Source of the DNA: Castor canadensis
Taxonomy: Eukaryota; Chordata; Mammalia; Rodentia; Castoridae
Length of the DNA stretch: 64,000 nucleotides
Direction: 5' to 3'
NCBI RefSeq assembly: GCF_047511655.1
Contig: NC_133396.1
Span: 133,433,490-133,497,489 of the forward strand
The notes below the pieces were generated by a model. It did no database searches and was not told the DNA's origin. It saw nothing but the letters and a program-made list of their open reading frames with translations. Shown piece by piece: positions 35,801 through 52,479 of the stretch (the first letter of the stretch is position 1; each line of letters begins with the position of its first letter). Made by a program: the position numbers and the translations under genes.

Positions 35801-37557
35801 AGACCTCTGGCCTGTCATCAGGTGCAGGAGGAAGCCCTCCTTCCCTCCATCCCGCCCCACTGGCTCCTTTGCTGTCCTGCCAGGGAGGTTTGACATTCTG
35901 CCAGAAAGAATTGCCGATGTCCCACGTGGGGATTCTCCATGAGGGCCATCTTTCTTTCTGGGTCAGTGCCCTTTTGCAAGTAGTGCATGGGGAAGAAGAA
36001 AGAGCAGCCTGCGGGAAGGGGGCACCTCATGAGTTACTTCCCCTACCAAGGGGCTTTCTCAAAGCCCTGCCTTTATAGGGCTCCTTTTCAAAATGAACTT
36101 CCTTTCCTCCTTTCCTCCAGAAACATGATCTTTTTCAACTCTATTTCCTTCTCTTCTCTCTCTTGCTGCTGCTGAAGAAAGCACCATCCATCCCCTCACC
36201 CAGAATCCTGCCTTGTGATCTTCAAACCTAATGGAAAATGTGGAAAGAGAATGGTGCTTCTTGACCTCAGAATGGAAGAGATCTGGCTCCCAGGAATCCT
36301 TGCGTCTTCCTGGAAAGATTAATTGCCTTCACAATCCCAGTGCTGACAACCTTCTCCCACTCCCCTTCTCAAAACAATTTGTGGCTAGGACAACAGCAGG
36401 TCCCAAACACACCTTTTTTGAATTGAATGCTGACACCTCCCAGGGGAAGTGTTCCTTGGGGAACCAGAAATAAAGCACCAGCAGAATGGGGCACCAAAGT
36501 CTCAGTTTTTGGAAGCAGTTTAATATTTGACATAAAACCCAATAGAAGTCATAATTCAAGGGAAACATTTGAATTATTGGGCTTTTTTCACATGCTTTAT
36601 AGTTAAGAAGGGCTTGCTTTTATTTTTGAATTAAATATGGGAGAAGGCATATCTAAAAGCCCGTATTTGTTCTACAGGTAAAGTCTGAGGGTCTTAAGCA
36701 GAACCTTGAGGTGTTCAGTAACCTTTCAGATCTTCTAGTAAGAGCAGGGGAAGGGTGAAGGTCAGCTCTGGGCAAAGCCAGTCTTCCTAGTAGGCTCCAC
36801 TTCATTTTACTGAATAACTCTCAGAGCTTGGAAAGGGTGTCTTGGGGGCTGCTGTGGGACAAACAGAAAAGAAGGTGTGAGAAGACTGGTTCCTGTGAGC
36901 TCCTGCCTCAGCTTGGAGACTGACCTCCCAAAGGGATTGCACTACAGTGAATGGGATGGATGCAAAACTGATAAAACATTCGAAGACAGATTTGCCTAGG
37001 AAATGTCAAAAGAAATGGAGGAGAAAAGGGTGGGAGAGAAGACAGAATGGTCTAAGTGAAGAGTCTTCAGCAGCCTGATCTCCAAGTCAAAATAATTTAA
37101 AGTTTTTATTGAAAGAACAGATGGAAGATGAGAGCAGTTCTTGACACAGAATGGCACTTCTTGGGCACTCATGCGTGACATGCACAACATAGCCTTATAT
37201 CAAGCTCCTTATAGCTCAAGATATAAATAAAATGAAGAATGTACTCATCTATTTGCCGCAACCTCCCTCAGATTGTAACACTGCTTAGAAAAGTATGAGA
37301 ACCAAGCCTAAGAAAGTCAAGAGCTACTCATGTGACCCAATTGCTACATATATTTAATCGAACAGTCATTATTTTCTTTTTCCAACATATGTGTCTGATA
37401 ATGAAGCAAAAAAGGAAAATAACTATCAATGTGCCACTTTAGAAACACACAACATTTGTTAGTTTTTTCAGTTTATTGATGTTCTTTTGAAATATGTATT
37501 TTAGTAGTAAGCTAGTACTCAAATGCTAACAACACAGAGAGCAATTCTGAATTGGGC
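32900..37557. other. LHX9-C1orf53 spacer
   Basis: The spacer between two tandem minus-strand genes: GC-rich up to about 34.2 kb and ordinary beyond. It has no recognised repeat family apart from simple G-rich and CT tracts, and no coding exon was recognised. The lack of transposons from about 33 to 38.9 kb fits a regulatory region of a developmental gene, which is inference. Confidence 0.5.
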
Positions 37558-37563
37558 TTTATT
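37558..37563 (-). terminator. Candidate polyadenylation signal of C1orf53
   Basis: TTTATT on the plus strand reads AATAAA on the minus strand, about 50 nt downstream of the C1orf53 stop codon. The position suits a short 3' UTR. The region is AT-rich, so chance occurrence is possible. Confidence 0.5.
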
Positions 37564-37611
37564 CTTTAAAATACAAGTTTAATTAAACAGAGAACAGAGA
37601 TGAAATTGTTA

Positions 37612-41625
<4,014 letters not shown>

Positions 41626-41800
41626 GGCCGCTGCGGCTCGGGAGGCGGAGCGCCCGGCGCGGGGCTCGGGCTCGAGCTCGGCGGGGCCGCGGCCGGGGCG
41701 CAGCGCGCACGGCCTGAGCTGCGTTGACCCAGCTCAGCCGGACCTTCAGGCAGGGCGGACAGACCGAACCTGCTGCCTTTCTGAGGAAATAGAATGGACA

Positions 41801-41927
41801 TTTTTTTGTGTTGTCTTTTTGAGATAGGGTCATTCTGTGTTGCCCTGGCTGGCCTTGAACTCGCGATAGGCCTGCCTTAGCCTCCCCTGTGCTGGGACTG
41901 CAGACCTGCACTCCCACACCCGGCTTC
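41801..41927 (-). mobile_element. B1-like SINE next to the C1orf53 promoter
   Basis: A minus-strand 7SL-derived monomer (read here as its complement: TTTTTGAGATAGGGTC, GGCTGGCCTTGAACTCG, GCTGGGACTGCAG). It lies about 180 bp upstream of the C1orf53 start codon, at the edge of the CpG island, in the same orientation as the gene. Confidence 0.85.
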
Positions 41928-41929
41928 AA

Positions 41930-44900
41930 ATGGACTTTTAAGGTCTCCAGTGAGGCGGGACCCGGAGAGAAAGCGCAGTTGGAACCCAAACTATTGTTCT
42001 TTTCTTGTGAGAGGAGGGGTGGACATTTTTCTCTCCTGTCAAACTAGACTGGATTCAGCGTAATCACAGCTGTTAAAAATCCCAGAAAGTGAGGTTTGTT
42101 ACTGATCATTTGGAGCCCATCCAGAACAGGGAGTAGGCGATGGGATAAAGTTGGAACAGGGTCCTGGTGGTGTGGTTCTTTCACCCACCCTAGAATGAAA
42201 GCCCAAAGTAAAATCTCACACTGACTGAATGAGGAAAAGGTGCTGTTCGCCTGTTACTAAGTATTTGCAAAATCGAAACTAAAATTACATTTCCTGTCTG
42301 GCAGATGAAAGTTATCCTCAGACCCCCCACAAAATTGAGTTTCAGAAAATTAGCACGAGCCCAGGAGGTAATTTCAGGTGTTAGGATTAAATTAACACTC
42401 CAATCCCCACCCCCCAGACTGGGTTTTGAGAGAAGGAGCTTGGAAAATGGCAATTTTGTTAGTGTTCCTCATTATGAAGAATTGATCCTTGAGGGCAAAA
42501 GTAGATTAAAAAAATTATTTGTCGTGTGTGGATGGATTCCAGGGCCCCAGAAATGCTAGGTAAGGGCTTTAGCTGTAGTCACACCAGCACCCCAAAAGTA
42601 GATCCTCCAGCTGTACAAGAGAAGGGTGACTCAGCCACCACAGACTATCACAACCGCTTTTATGGTATCTGACTTGACGGTACAACCCTGTAAGTACATT
42701 TTTGTTTTCATAGTAAGAATTTGGTCCATTATAAATCTCAGCGAGAATTAGTAAATGGCAATCTTATTTTGCAGATGATTCCTTTGTGTTGGAATAATAA
42801 GTTATGACTTAGAGACCGCTCAGTATTCGTAGAAGAGTTTAAAACCAGGAAGGAGAGACCCTAGATTACCAAAAGTGAGTTATTATGATTAAAAAAAGAA
42901 AATTCACCAAAAGTCACGAACCCCCCCCCATCAAAATTTCAAATACAGGAAATGAGTTTGGAGGTTTAGATTGCATTGCATTGTTTTTAAAATTGAGGAT
43001 AAAGGCCTACAAGGATGGGATGCTGTTGTACTGAAATAAAATAGACACGGCCAGATTTAAATAGAAAAAGAAGCAGTGCCATCTTGTTTAGGAAGAGTGA
43101 GAATGTGGTAATGGGCTAATTCTGCATCTTGATCACTATGGTTACATATATTTCCATGTGACAAGGTGTCATAGAACTACTCATGCATTCTTCCCATGTC
43201 AAACTCCTGGTTTTTATATTGTAGTGAAACTGTGTGAAATGTAATCTTTAGGGTACATGGGGTGAAGGGTGTACAGAACCTCTCTGTACTATATTTACAG
43301 CTTCTTATGAATTTGTAATTATTTAAATTTACAAACAGTGATAAAAAGTGGTTTTCAGATTAAGCAGAACCTTATTTCCCCATCTCCTCCATTCCCAGGT
43401 TTACAGATCATCCTGAGCTGGATTGCAGGCACGTGCTGTAACCCTAGTGAGGCGAGGCAGGAGGATCTCCAGTTCTAGGCCAGCCTGAGACAGAGTGAGA
43501 CCCTGTCTTAAAAAAAAAAAAAGTCATCCTGGGTAGTCACAACACCTCTGGGCATTTAGGCTGAGAAAGCTTTTTTATATTATTCACGTGTTACCACTGT
43601 GTGTATTATATCTTTAAAATGAAGTCAAAGTTGGAAATCTATATAATTAAAAGAAATGAGATACTAATACTAATAATTCCTAGATACTAATAATTCCCAG
43701 ATATTTGGTAATTTAATTATATTATCATTTGATCTTGAGTCAGTGTCATTTCATAGCAAGCAACTTTTCTTTCATTGTATCTCTTGTTTTAAAAAAACCT
43801 CTTCAGGACTTGACCCTTTCCTTATTCAAGTGGGTATTCATTTTTTTTTCTCTCATATTCTCTGTACTCACAATACACATGACTATGAAAATGGGGTTAC
43901 TACCTCCCACCTTTGAATGATACATTAAATTCTCACTTTATGAAGCTTTACTCTAGAATGAGTTTTGGGCTGCAACTCTGCATGTAACATGGTATTGCGT
44001 TGATTTTATCACCCCATTATTTGGGATGATTAGGTTGATATTGAACATGCTTGTTGTGTTGGGGATGACTTTCAAGTAAATGCAGTCCCCTAGATTTCAT
44101 TTATACTAATTTTAAGTAGGTATGGTAGGACACTCTAGGTTACAAGATATACAAAGATCATACAACTTAACCTGGTTAAAATAAAAGGAGTGTGTTTACA
44201 TAGATAACCATGACACATAACTTGATTCTGGACTCCCTGATATGACCAGTACTCAGTTCTCTCCATTTTTCTGCTTCACCTTTTGAATGTTAATCCACGT
44301 TTCAGACAGACTTTTCTCCTTGGTGAAAAATGGCTGCAAACAGCTTCTGGAATGGTTTCTCACCTGTATCTGATAAAGAAAAGAGAACTTGCAGAATAGG
44401 AGCAGCTCTTCTCCCTCCTAGAAGTGTGAACAGTCATAGCTTCATCCTTGGATCGTACTTGAGCCAATCTCAGGAGTACAGATTACGCTTAAGCTAACTA
44501 GGGCTATCCTGGACCTACCCATGGTCAGTCCCACCCTACCCATGGCTGAAAGTGGCCCATATTAATGCTGAGGGCACAGTTAACAAACATGCACTACAGT
44601 GTGACTTTGGAAAGCAAAATAAATTCCATTAGCCCATCCAATCCTTTCAGTATTTACTCTTTAAAGGTTTCCCTCTAGAAGTCTTTCCTTCAATCTCTCA
44701 CAATTATTTGTGCCATTTTAGCTTTTTATATACAGTAATTATTTTAGAACTGTTTTCCCAAAATACCATAAACAAGGAAATGGGGACATGCCATTATCAT
44801 CTTTGTATTTCACAGCCCACCCTGTGTCTCTGCACATATTATTTATGGCATATAGTGAATAATGAATAAAGAATTTTTGATTTAATAAATGAGTCAGTGG

Positions 44901-45640
44901 TTCTTCATTCTCAAGTATATATTTCTAACTACTGGACAGAAATGTCAGGAAAATTTAAGCTCATTTTCTCAAAAAAAATTGCATATTTGAAAATATTGTT
45001 ACATTTTTGGAAAAAAATCTGAAATCTTATTAAATAACAACGGGCTATTTTACTGACAAACAAGATAAGCATACAAAACACTGCCAAATGATCTGATCTA
45101 AGCCCTTGCAGTGTTGCCTCTAATTGACTTAAGTATTAGCTTTTAGTGAACTATCCAAATTAGTCTTGCTGCTACAGAGCTACCACTCGATTTCTGGTCC
45201 ATATACTGCCTGTTTTATTCCATTCCTTTTGGACACAGATTTATGTATTTGATGTTTCTCAAATAGCCGAATGGTGTGTTATAACATGTCATGCTCCGTG
45301 CAGAGTGCATTTTCACTATCAATTCTAATGATTGAGAGCAAATGTTACATGCCCCTGAGGTTGCCTATAGGGGATCTTTTTTTCATTTAATCGGACGTCC
45401 AATAGCACACTTTCTTTCACAGAGCCGGTCTTAGAAAACTCTTTAGGGAATTACAACCATTTCAATTTGCAAGCCCAGCAAATCTCTGCTGACTTCACAG
45501 TGGATGCTACTCCACCAGCGTTACCCGCCTACAGCACTGCTGTGTTTGGCTCTTATCTTTCTGTTTTGTTTTTGTTACTCTGGACAAGTGTAGAGGGCCA
45601 TGTAATATGAAGGAATCTAGCTCGTTCATCTCCTCTCCTC
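41930..45640. other. Gene-free sequence upstream of C1orf53
   Basis: Apart from the SINE at 43420-43522 and a tandem duplication near 43661-43702, nothing was recognised. No exon of a plus-strand neighbour could be supported. Confidence 0.4.
43420..43522 (+). mobile_element. B1-like SINE with target-site duplication
   Basis: A plus-strand monomer with GAGGCAGGAGGATCTCC and GCCAGCCTGAGACAGAGTGA, ending in a poly-A tail. Flanked by TCATCCTGAG and TCATCCTGGG, a near-perfect target-site duplication. Confidence 0.85.
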
Positions 45641-46840
45641 TCTCAGTCTTTCTTTAATGAGTGGAAGTCTGGCTTCTACCCTCTCCCCCAACTTCAAGCA
45701 TCACGGATGACTTGAGTGCTAAATCCAGTGCACTTACACAGCACTTACTGACTGAACCTCCAGGCTGCTTTTAAACTGGTGGATCATCTGTCCCTAAAAG
45801 CTTGATGGCTTGGACCCCAAATCCTTAAATCTTATGCCTTTATGATTACTCTTTTTCTGATTTCTTCAAGGGTCTATCTCCTCCTTTCTTACATGTCGAT
45901 CTTCCTCAGATATCTTCAGCTGGCTATCCTCAGCCACCGCTCCTCAATTTCTCAGAGTGATTTTACTCACACATATGTTCTTACTCTATTACCACAAGTT
46001 GATAACTCCCAGATCTCTGCATCAGGGTCAAAGCTTGTGAGAGCAACACACCTGTTTAATCACCTGCCTGATGAATGTACACAGGTGAAAACACCCCAAA
46101 CTCATGTCCAAAATGGACTTATCATCATCACCTTTGGTATCTTCCTTCTCTATTTATAACCACCTAATTCGGAGATCTTGGGATCATTCCAGATTTCACA
46201 TCTCCCTACTCACATTGTCGCCAAACTGCCATTTTTACTTGTAGGTAAAGTTTGTCTCTCAGATTTATCAAAAAAATGTCTCAACTTGGTCTTTTCTTTT
46301 GTTTCTACCATTGCTGTCATTCATTGTCATTTCTTTCCCTCAGGTACAACAGAGTGACTCATTAATACAAATAGTACATAGTGAGGACTTCCTGTGTATC
46401 AAAGCCCTCTCCTCTGTGTTGGGGTTGTTCATATATTGTGTGTGCTATTCATTCTAGCAAGAAATATCCTACCTTCATCTCCACCTCAAACTCTATGTTC
46501 ATTTCCTTGAAGTGGTGAAGTTATTGTACCCATCATCCAGGCTGCAGCCCATGTTACCTGCTGTACCAAGCTTTCTTCCCTTACTGCTCCCTTTGCTTGT
46601 AACTTCCCCAGTGTCCTCTGCAGGACAGGCTAGGCACACCACTCAATCCTCCTCTAACAGCTGAGCATGACTGACTACCTTCGTACTTCCCTCTTGTATA
46701 ATTTTATGGTTTTGAGTTTTCTTTACTGCCAGACTATGAGGCCATTAAAGATTATGTTTCTTATCTTTGTATCAGAAATAGTACAAGTACATAGGAAATG
46801 TGAAAGAAACAAATAAAGCTGTTTAATGAATGGCGGAATG
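45640..46840 (+). mobile_element. LINE-2 (L2) fragment
   Basis: Plus-strand, highly diverged sequence following the L2 3' region: GATAACTCCCAGATCTCTGC, CTCATGTCCAAAATGGACTT, then a long CT-rich stretch and an end resembling ATAAAGCTGTTTAATGAATG. Ancient and inactive. The 105-codon frame at 45842-46159 lies within it and is not a gene. Confidence 0.65.
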
Positions 46841-48080
46841 CATAATGGCAGCAAACCCTACATGTGAACCACATAGGAAAGGCATAATACAATTGCATTT
46901 GTTCCTAATATCTTATGGTTGAGAAGCAGCATTGGGTTTCACCAGCGCATCAGTTGTTCTTAGACTGTTGTTCTGAGACTCAAAATACTAAGATAACAAG
47001 ATAACTTTGATTTTATTTGGCAATCTATTAAGTTTCCTCCAAACCATTAGTGAATGGACTGCATTCCAAATGAAGTAAGTTTATGTTGACAGTGAAGTGC
47101 AGCCTTGTTAAGTCTGAACAATCATTCCAATTATAAACTACATGGGCACAATCACTGTCACATAAAATATCCAGACTAATTACTTCTAGCCCTTTTGTTA
47201 TGCAAGAATCAGAAATGAAATCTACTCTTACTCTATTCTGCATTAGCAGTGAGATCTCCAGAAAGAACGTTGCTAAAAAAAAAATTAGCAAGTCTTTTTA
47301 CACTATTAAATACATTAGTGTTGTGCTTTTAAATTGTGTGGATAGCCATTGTTTTGTAACTTTCCCACATACCGACACATTTGTAAGAGGTCTTGGTGAA
47401 GGCTGTAAATACAACATACAAATCAGTGTTGTTCTCTGCACTCTCATTGCTGCCGGAGGGAGAAAAGCAAGTCCACTGTTCCATGACTGGAATGAAAGGC
47501 ACACTGAGTTTTAGGTCAACTATCCCTGACATTGACATGTATGACTAGTCTACTGAGTATGATGCATGTTAATATCTTCCCAGTGGTGGACAGGAGTGAT
47601 ATGCCTCAGTGATCAACGAAGCACACACAACCCCTTTAGGTTTTGTACAGGTATAAAGCTTATGAATCTTTGAAATCCTGTGGAATGTGATTCTTCTACA
47701 TGCAGTTAAATTGCACTATTACCGTGTGGGTTGTCGTATTTGTATAATCCTGTAAGGATGCCATCAGTATCAGTTGCTCTGTGTGATCATATGTCATGAT
47801 GGCACATTTTAGACAACATTGTTATATGCTAAACCTCTTTGCCTTGCATTATGGGACCAACAATAGCAAAAAAAAAAAAAAATCAAAGCATCATGGCTGA
47901 TTGAACATGACACAGTGTAAGTTGTTGAATCTAAATTGTGGTTTCTGAAGTGTAGTTAGTGGTATATTTGGAAGGACATTGTGTAATTCAGTTTGGAATG
48001 TAAGTGTGTAATTGTGTAAGCTCCATGATAATAGGAGTAAGTTGACTCTATCATTTTATTCCCCCTTACTCAGTGAATGA
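46840..48080. other. Intergenic, nothing recognised
   Basis: No family or gene could be named. The small overlapping open frames around 47028-47538 carry no recognisable domain. Confidence 0.35.
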
Positions 48081-48084
48081 ATGA

Positions 48085-48335
48085 ATTCTTGAGTTGTAGC
48101 ATGGCAAGTAGAAAGAGCATTGTCTTAGAGAGCATGAAGACATGCCCTGTATTTCTAGTTCTTTGACAGTAGGATAATTTATATTCATAGATATGAGTTT
48201 CTCCCTCTCTGTAATATGAATAATATCTGAATACTGAATTACCATGAGGGTTAAGTGAGGTACTACATAAAACATCTAGGAGAGTGCTTGGCACGTAGAA
48301 TGGTCTCTCAAGTGCTAACGGTTATTATTACTGAG
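48085..48335 (+). mobile_element. MIR SINE
   Basis: Resembles the MIR consensus through its core and 3' part (AGAAAGAGCATTG, then GTGAGGTACTACATAAAAC, GTGCTTGGCACGTAGAATG, GTTATTATTA). Old and diverged. Confidence 0.7.
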
Positions 48336-48595
48336 CTGGAAAACCTCTTTGTGCCTTTAGTCATTTTGTATATTAGTCCTCAGCTCCTTAATAGCTCAGT
48401 TGCCTTTTTTTATCATTAATCTTTAATGGCATGAGGCTTAACTTGAACAATTACTAATTTTTATTGGTAAATGAAAAAAGCTTGCTATATCTGTGCATAA
48501 ATAAGCAGATTTTTCCATTAATTAGAGAAAAGTTGTAGTACAGGGAACCAAAATTACATTTTAAGATTCCAGAGATGATGTTTCAAAGGCAGCCT

Positions 48596-48660
48596 GACTG
48601 TGATGCATGCATTACCTCTTCATGGATTGACTGTGATGCATACTTACCTCTTCATGGACA
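48596..48660 (+). repeat. Tandem duplication, 33-bp unit
   Basis: GACTGTGATGCAT followed by TACCTCTTCATGGA occurs twice with a 33-bp period. The copies differ by a short indel. This is a local duplication without an obvious function. Confidence 0.85.
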
Positions 48661-48780
48661 GCCCTTAACTACTCACACACAGCATGTGACAGAGCTATTG
48701 AGAAAACTTCTCCATGAGGAACAGTCTTATGACAGAAGTAAAATTTGAGCTGAGAATCAGGGATCTGAAGAAAATCAAGA

Positions 48781-48999
48781 ATGCTTATCTCATGCCTGTA
48801 ATCTAAGCTATTCAGGGAACAGAGATCAGGAGGATCAGAGTTCAAAGCCAGCCCCAGGCAAATGGTTTGTGAGAGTATCCCAGTACAAAACTGTGCTGGT
48901 GGAGTGGCTCAAGCAGCAGAGCATCTGCTTAGCAAGCATGAGGCCCTGAGTTCAAAAACCTCAGTACTGCCACACACATCCCTTCCCCCAAAAAAGGAA
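48781..48999 (+). mobile_element. Composite B1-ID SINE
   Basis: Left half with CTCATGCCTGTAATC and GATCAGGAGGATCAGAG; right half with GGAGTGGCTCAAGCAGCAGA, TTAGCAAGCATGAGGCCC and GAGTTCAAA, then a mixed A-rich tail. Confidence 0.85.
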
Positions 49000-49101
49000 G
49001 ATTTGTAGAAGAAAGCTTTTATGGATGGTGTTTATTGGGATGCTTTTGGTTGTAAGTGGCAGAAAATGTGAATCCTATTTGCTTAAAATAAAAACATTAA
49101 G

Positions 49102-49190
49102 GTCTGAGAATGCAACTCAGTGGTAGAGTACTTGCCTAGCACTCACAGGGCCATGGGTTCAATCCCCAGCACTGCCAAAACAATAAAACA
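49102..49190 (+). mobile_element. ID SINE
   Basis: A tRNA-type monomer with AACTCAGTGGTAGAGTACTT, GCCTAGCACTCACAGGGCC and GGGTTCAATCCCCAGCAC, then an A-rich tail. Confidence 0.85.
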
Positions 49191-49580
49191 GAAATCCATT
49201 GGTTATCATACAAAATGAGAAGTCTAGAGACAGATGTCACAGCTTGGATTGTCCTTTCTGTCTTTCAGGCTGGTTTCCCCAAAGAGTCCGTAGATACGAC
49301 TCACTGCTCACCTCAGGATGTCTGCCTAGATTGCTATAATTTCAGGCTGCCTATCCAAATGTGGCAATGTCCAGTTTGAGAAGGATGCACTTTCCTCCAT
49401 CTTAGATTTTATTATGAATATGTTAAAAATCCATAAAATGAATGGTAATGTAGCAATGGCCAGATTCCTACCATTCAATTTTGTAAAGTGTTAAAAGCAT
49501 TACTCCCTGTGTACACCATCTCAAGCACATATCTCATCCCCCAAATCCCCACCTTATTTTATTCTAAATACATGCCCATG

Positions 49581-50002
49581 TGCTATGGTTTGAATGCATG
49601 TGTCCTTCAAAAATTCTCATTTTGAAAATTTATCAGCAAAGCAATTGTGTTAGAAGTGAGGCCTCTGTGAAGTACTTCTGTCACGAGGTTTCCACCCTAA
49701 TGAGTGGGATTTATGCCCTTATAAAAAGAGTTGTGGGGAACTAGGTACACCCTTTTGCCCTCCCACTTCTCCTGTCATGCACAGATATATCAAGTGTTCA
49801 CCCCTCTCTCCTTCCTCCATGTGAGAATCTAGGGAGAAGGCACTGTCTTGGAAAAAGAGAGTATGCCTCACCAGACACCAGATATACTGGTGCCTTAAAC
49901 TTGGACTTCTCAACTTCTAGAATTGTGCAAAACTAATTTCTGTTGTTTATAAATTATCCTCTCTCAAGCATTTTGTTATAGCTACAGAAACAAATTGAGA
50001 CA
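49581..50002 (+). mobile_element. Solo LTR of ERVL-MaLR type (MST/THE1-like)
   Basis: The 422-bp element begins TGCTATGGTTTGAATGCATG and ends with AATTGAGACA. It contains the family hallmarks GAGGCCTCTGTG, CCCTTATAAAAAGAGTTG, CACCAGACACCAGATA, TTCTGTTGTTTATAAATTA and TTTTGTTATAGC. Flanks CCATG and CCATA fit a 5-bp target-site duplication. No internal region is attached, so it is a solo LTR. Confidence 0.85.
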
Positions 50003-50281
50003 CCATATATGCCTTCATAGTTTCACTATACAGATATACTGAAATAATAAGGATTTTTTTTATGTTTTTAAACTTTTTATAAATAGTTTGATGCTATTCA
50101 TCAATATGAGTATTTTTATGATGTTAAGTTTTACATAAATTGCTTCATACTATGTATAATCTTCTAAAACTTTTTTCAGTTAACTTTGTAAGATACATTT
50201 ATGTTAGTTCCTATAAGTCTAGCACATTCATTTTCATCATGTATAGGATTCTATTATAAATATATCTCAAAATACTAAATA

Positions 50282-51085
50282 CTAATCATCAGAGAAATGC
50301 AAGTTAAAACTGCAATGAGATATCACCTCGTACCTGTCAGGATGGCTGTGATTTGAAAAATAGATAAGTGTTGGCAAGGATGAGAAAATGGAGCCCTTAA
50401 GGTATACTGTTGGTTGGAATGTAAGTTGGTGAAGCTATGGAAAACAATATAGCAGTTCCTAAAAATTAATAAGAGAATCATCATATAATCCAGCAATTCT
50501 ACTTCTTAGTATTGGATCTAAAGGAATTGAAATCAGTATCTTGAAGAGATTTCTGCAGCATTATTCACAATGACTAAGACATGGAAACAACCAAAATGTC
50601 CACCAACAGATGAATGGATGAAGAAAATGTAGATTCACCATTGGTTGAAGAAAATGTGATACACACCATACACTCTAATATTATTCCCCCATAAAAAGAA
50701 GGAAATCCTGCAATATGCAACCACATTGATATCTTGGAGGATATTATGCTGAGTTAATAAGAGCCACAGAAGGACAATTACAACGTGATCTCACCCATGT
50801 GAAGAATCTAAAGTAGCCAAGCCAGACTAGGTAGATTTAGCTACTCAAGAGGCTATGGCAGGAAGATCCCTTGAGCCTCGGAGTTGGAGACCAGCCTGGA
50901 CAAAGTAGCAAAACCCCATCCCCAAACAAACAACAACAATCAATCATCAAACCAGGGAGACAGAGAGTAGCACTGTGGTTGCCAGGGACTGGAGAGAGGG
51001 AGAAGTAGGGATGTACTCAAAGGGTATAAAACTTCAGTTACACAGGTAAGTCCTAAAGATATATTGTACTGCACAGTACAAAGTG
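50282..51085 (+). mobile_element. LINE-1 3' end with inserted SINE
   Basis: An old L1 ORF2 end and 3' UTR: ATGCAAGTTAAAACTGCAAT, GTCCACCAACAGATGAATGG, then after the SINE GTGGTTGCCAGGGACTGG. A B1-like SINE (50812-50945) splits it. No intact coding remains. Confidence 0.8.
50812..50945 (+). mobile_element. B1/Alu-like monomer SINE
   Basis: Core GCTACTCAAGAGGCTATGGC, GAAGATCCCTTGAGCC, GAGACCAGCCTGGACAAAG and a CAAACAAACAACAACA tail. It retains the segment CTTGAGCC found in the undeleted 7SL form, so it is an older monomer than typical B1. Confidence 0.75.
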
Positions 51086-51087
51086 TC

Positions 51088-51290
51088 TCACTTTTTGCCA
51101 AGGCTACCCTGGATTGTGATCCTCCTATTTTAGGCTTGCTGGGATGTAAGGCACGTACCTAGCTATTGGTTGAAATGAGGTTGTGCTAGCTTTTTTTCTC
51201 TTTGCCCGGGCTGGCCTGAAACTGCAATCCTTACCTCAACCTCCTAAGTAGCTATGATTAGAGTTGTGAGCTACTGGCCCTTCCAGGTTG
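51088..51290 (-). mobile_element. Two diverged B1-like SINE fragments
   Basis: Both read on the minus strand. Complement phrases: CCCTGGATTGTGATCCTCC and GCTGGGATGTAAGGCAC in the first, GCCCGGGCTGGCCTGAAACT and TCCTAAGTAGCTATGATTAG in the second. Possibly a broken dimer. Confidence 0.6.
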
Positions 51291-51689
51291 AGGAGTTTAG
51301 TATCTTTCAGTGAATGAAGAGATTATATACTTAAGAATAGCTGTACCAAAAATTGTAAAAGTCCTGAATTCCTGGGTTACTACTTAAAGGTCAGTGGCCT
51401 AGGAGTTATGATGACCAGAAACATCAGCAATGGGTTTTGCATGAGTAAAGAATAAACTTTTTTAGCCAGAGGTCATAGTTCATCATCTAGATATAAGGTA
51501 GCTGGGAAAACTATCTGACTCTGACCTGATCAACTCTATCACCCTTTGCTCTTCATCTTCCAACATTAGCTCCCAATACTGAGCTATGACATCCTTAAGG
51601 AACACAGACATATCAACTAGCTTCTGTTACATACCCAACTAAATTCCTATGTATGTAGAGCTGCCTAGTAAACGTTAATATAGCTTAAT

Positions 51690-51890
51690 ACAAATTTTGA
51701 ATTACATTCAGGAACTCATTTAATTCTTCCAACATTTTAAGACAGGTAGTAAATATGTAATCATCTCCATTTCACAAAATGAGGGAACTGAAGATCAAAG
51801 ATGCTAAATGATTTATCCAAAGTTACCATCTAGGAAATGGCAGAACTAGAACTGGAACCATGTACTCTGACTCTAAATTTAGCACACTAT
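51690..51890 (-). mobile_element. MIR SINE
   Basis: Complement of MIR: ATCTCCATTTCACAAAATGA, GGGAACTGAAGATCAAAGA, GTTACCATCTAGGAAATGGC, CTCTGACTCTAAATTTAGC. Ancient. Confidence 0.7.
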
Positions 51891-52139
51891 TGAATATATT
51901 TAATTGCACCAAGTCCTTGTGCTTTTAAAAATAATTTATCCTATGTCAATATAATAGCCAAATTCTATTTATTCTTCTTTCATAATGGGTCTCCCTTTTT
52001 TTGAATTCCTATTGCAATCCAGCATGACTCAGGTCATTATCTTTTCACACCTAAGTTACTGCAAAAGCTTCCTAAATTATAATTGCTGCCTCTAGTCTCT
52101 TCCTCCTCTAATTCATTCTTAACACTGTTGTCAAAATAA

Positions 52140-52470
52140 AAGTACTGATATACTGATTTTATTGCCATTTTCTGGTTCAGAAATCCTCAATGTCACACCT
52201 CTACATGTAGAGTAAAATATGAACTCATTAGCCAGGCATTCATGGTACTCCTACACTTTGACCCCTGAAAACCTTTCCAATCTTATGCCTTGTTACCCTG
52301 TAGGTCACACACTCTGTTCTAATCAGACTAATCTACCCAATCTCCTGTAAATTACCCATGTTGTAGGCATGCTCTTTTGTTTTCCCAACAGCTATCCCCT
52401 CCCTAATCCCCAATTTTGTTTCAATGTGCATGTGTCCCTGAGGTAAATTCTACCAAGTCTTAATTCAGTT
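52140..52470 (+). mobile_element. LINE-2 (L2) fragment
   Basis: Diverged L2 3' region: AGAGTAAAATATGAACTCAT, TAGCCAGGCATTCATGG, ACCTTTCCAATCTTATGCC, followed by the CT-rich part. Ancient. Confidence 0.55.
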
Positions 52471-52479
52471 TTGGAAACC

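Noticed and set aside
45842-46159. 105-codon plus-strand open frame
   Set aside because: Falls inside the diverged L2 fragment; no coding signature.
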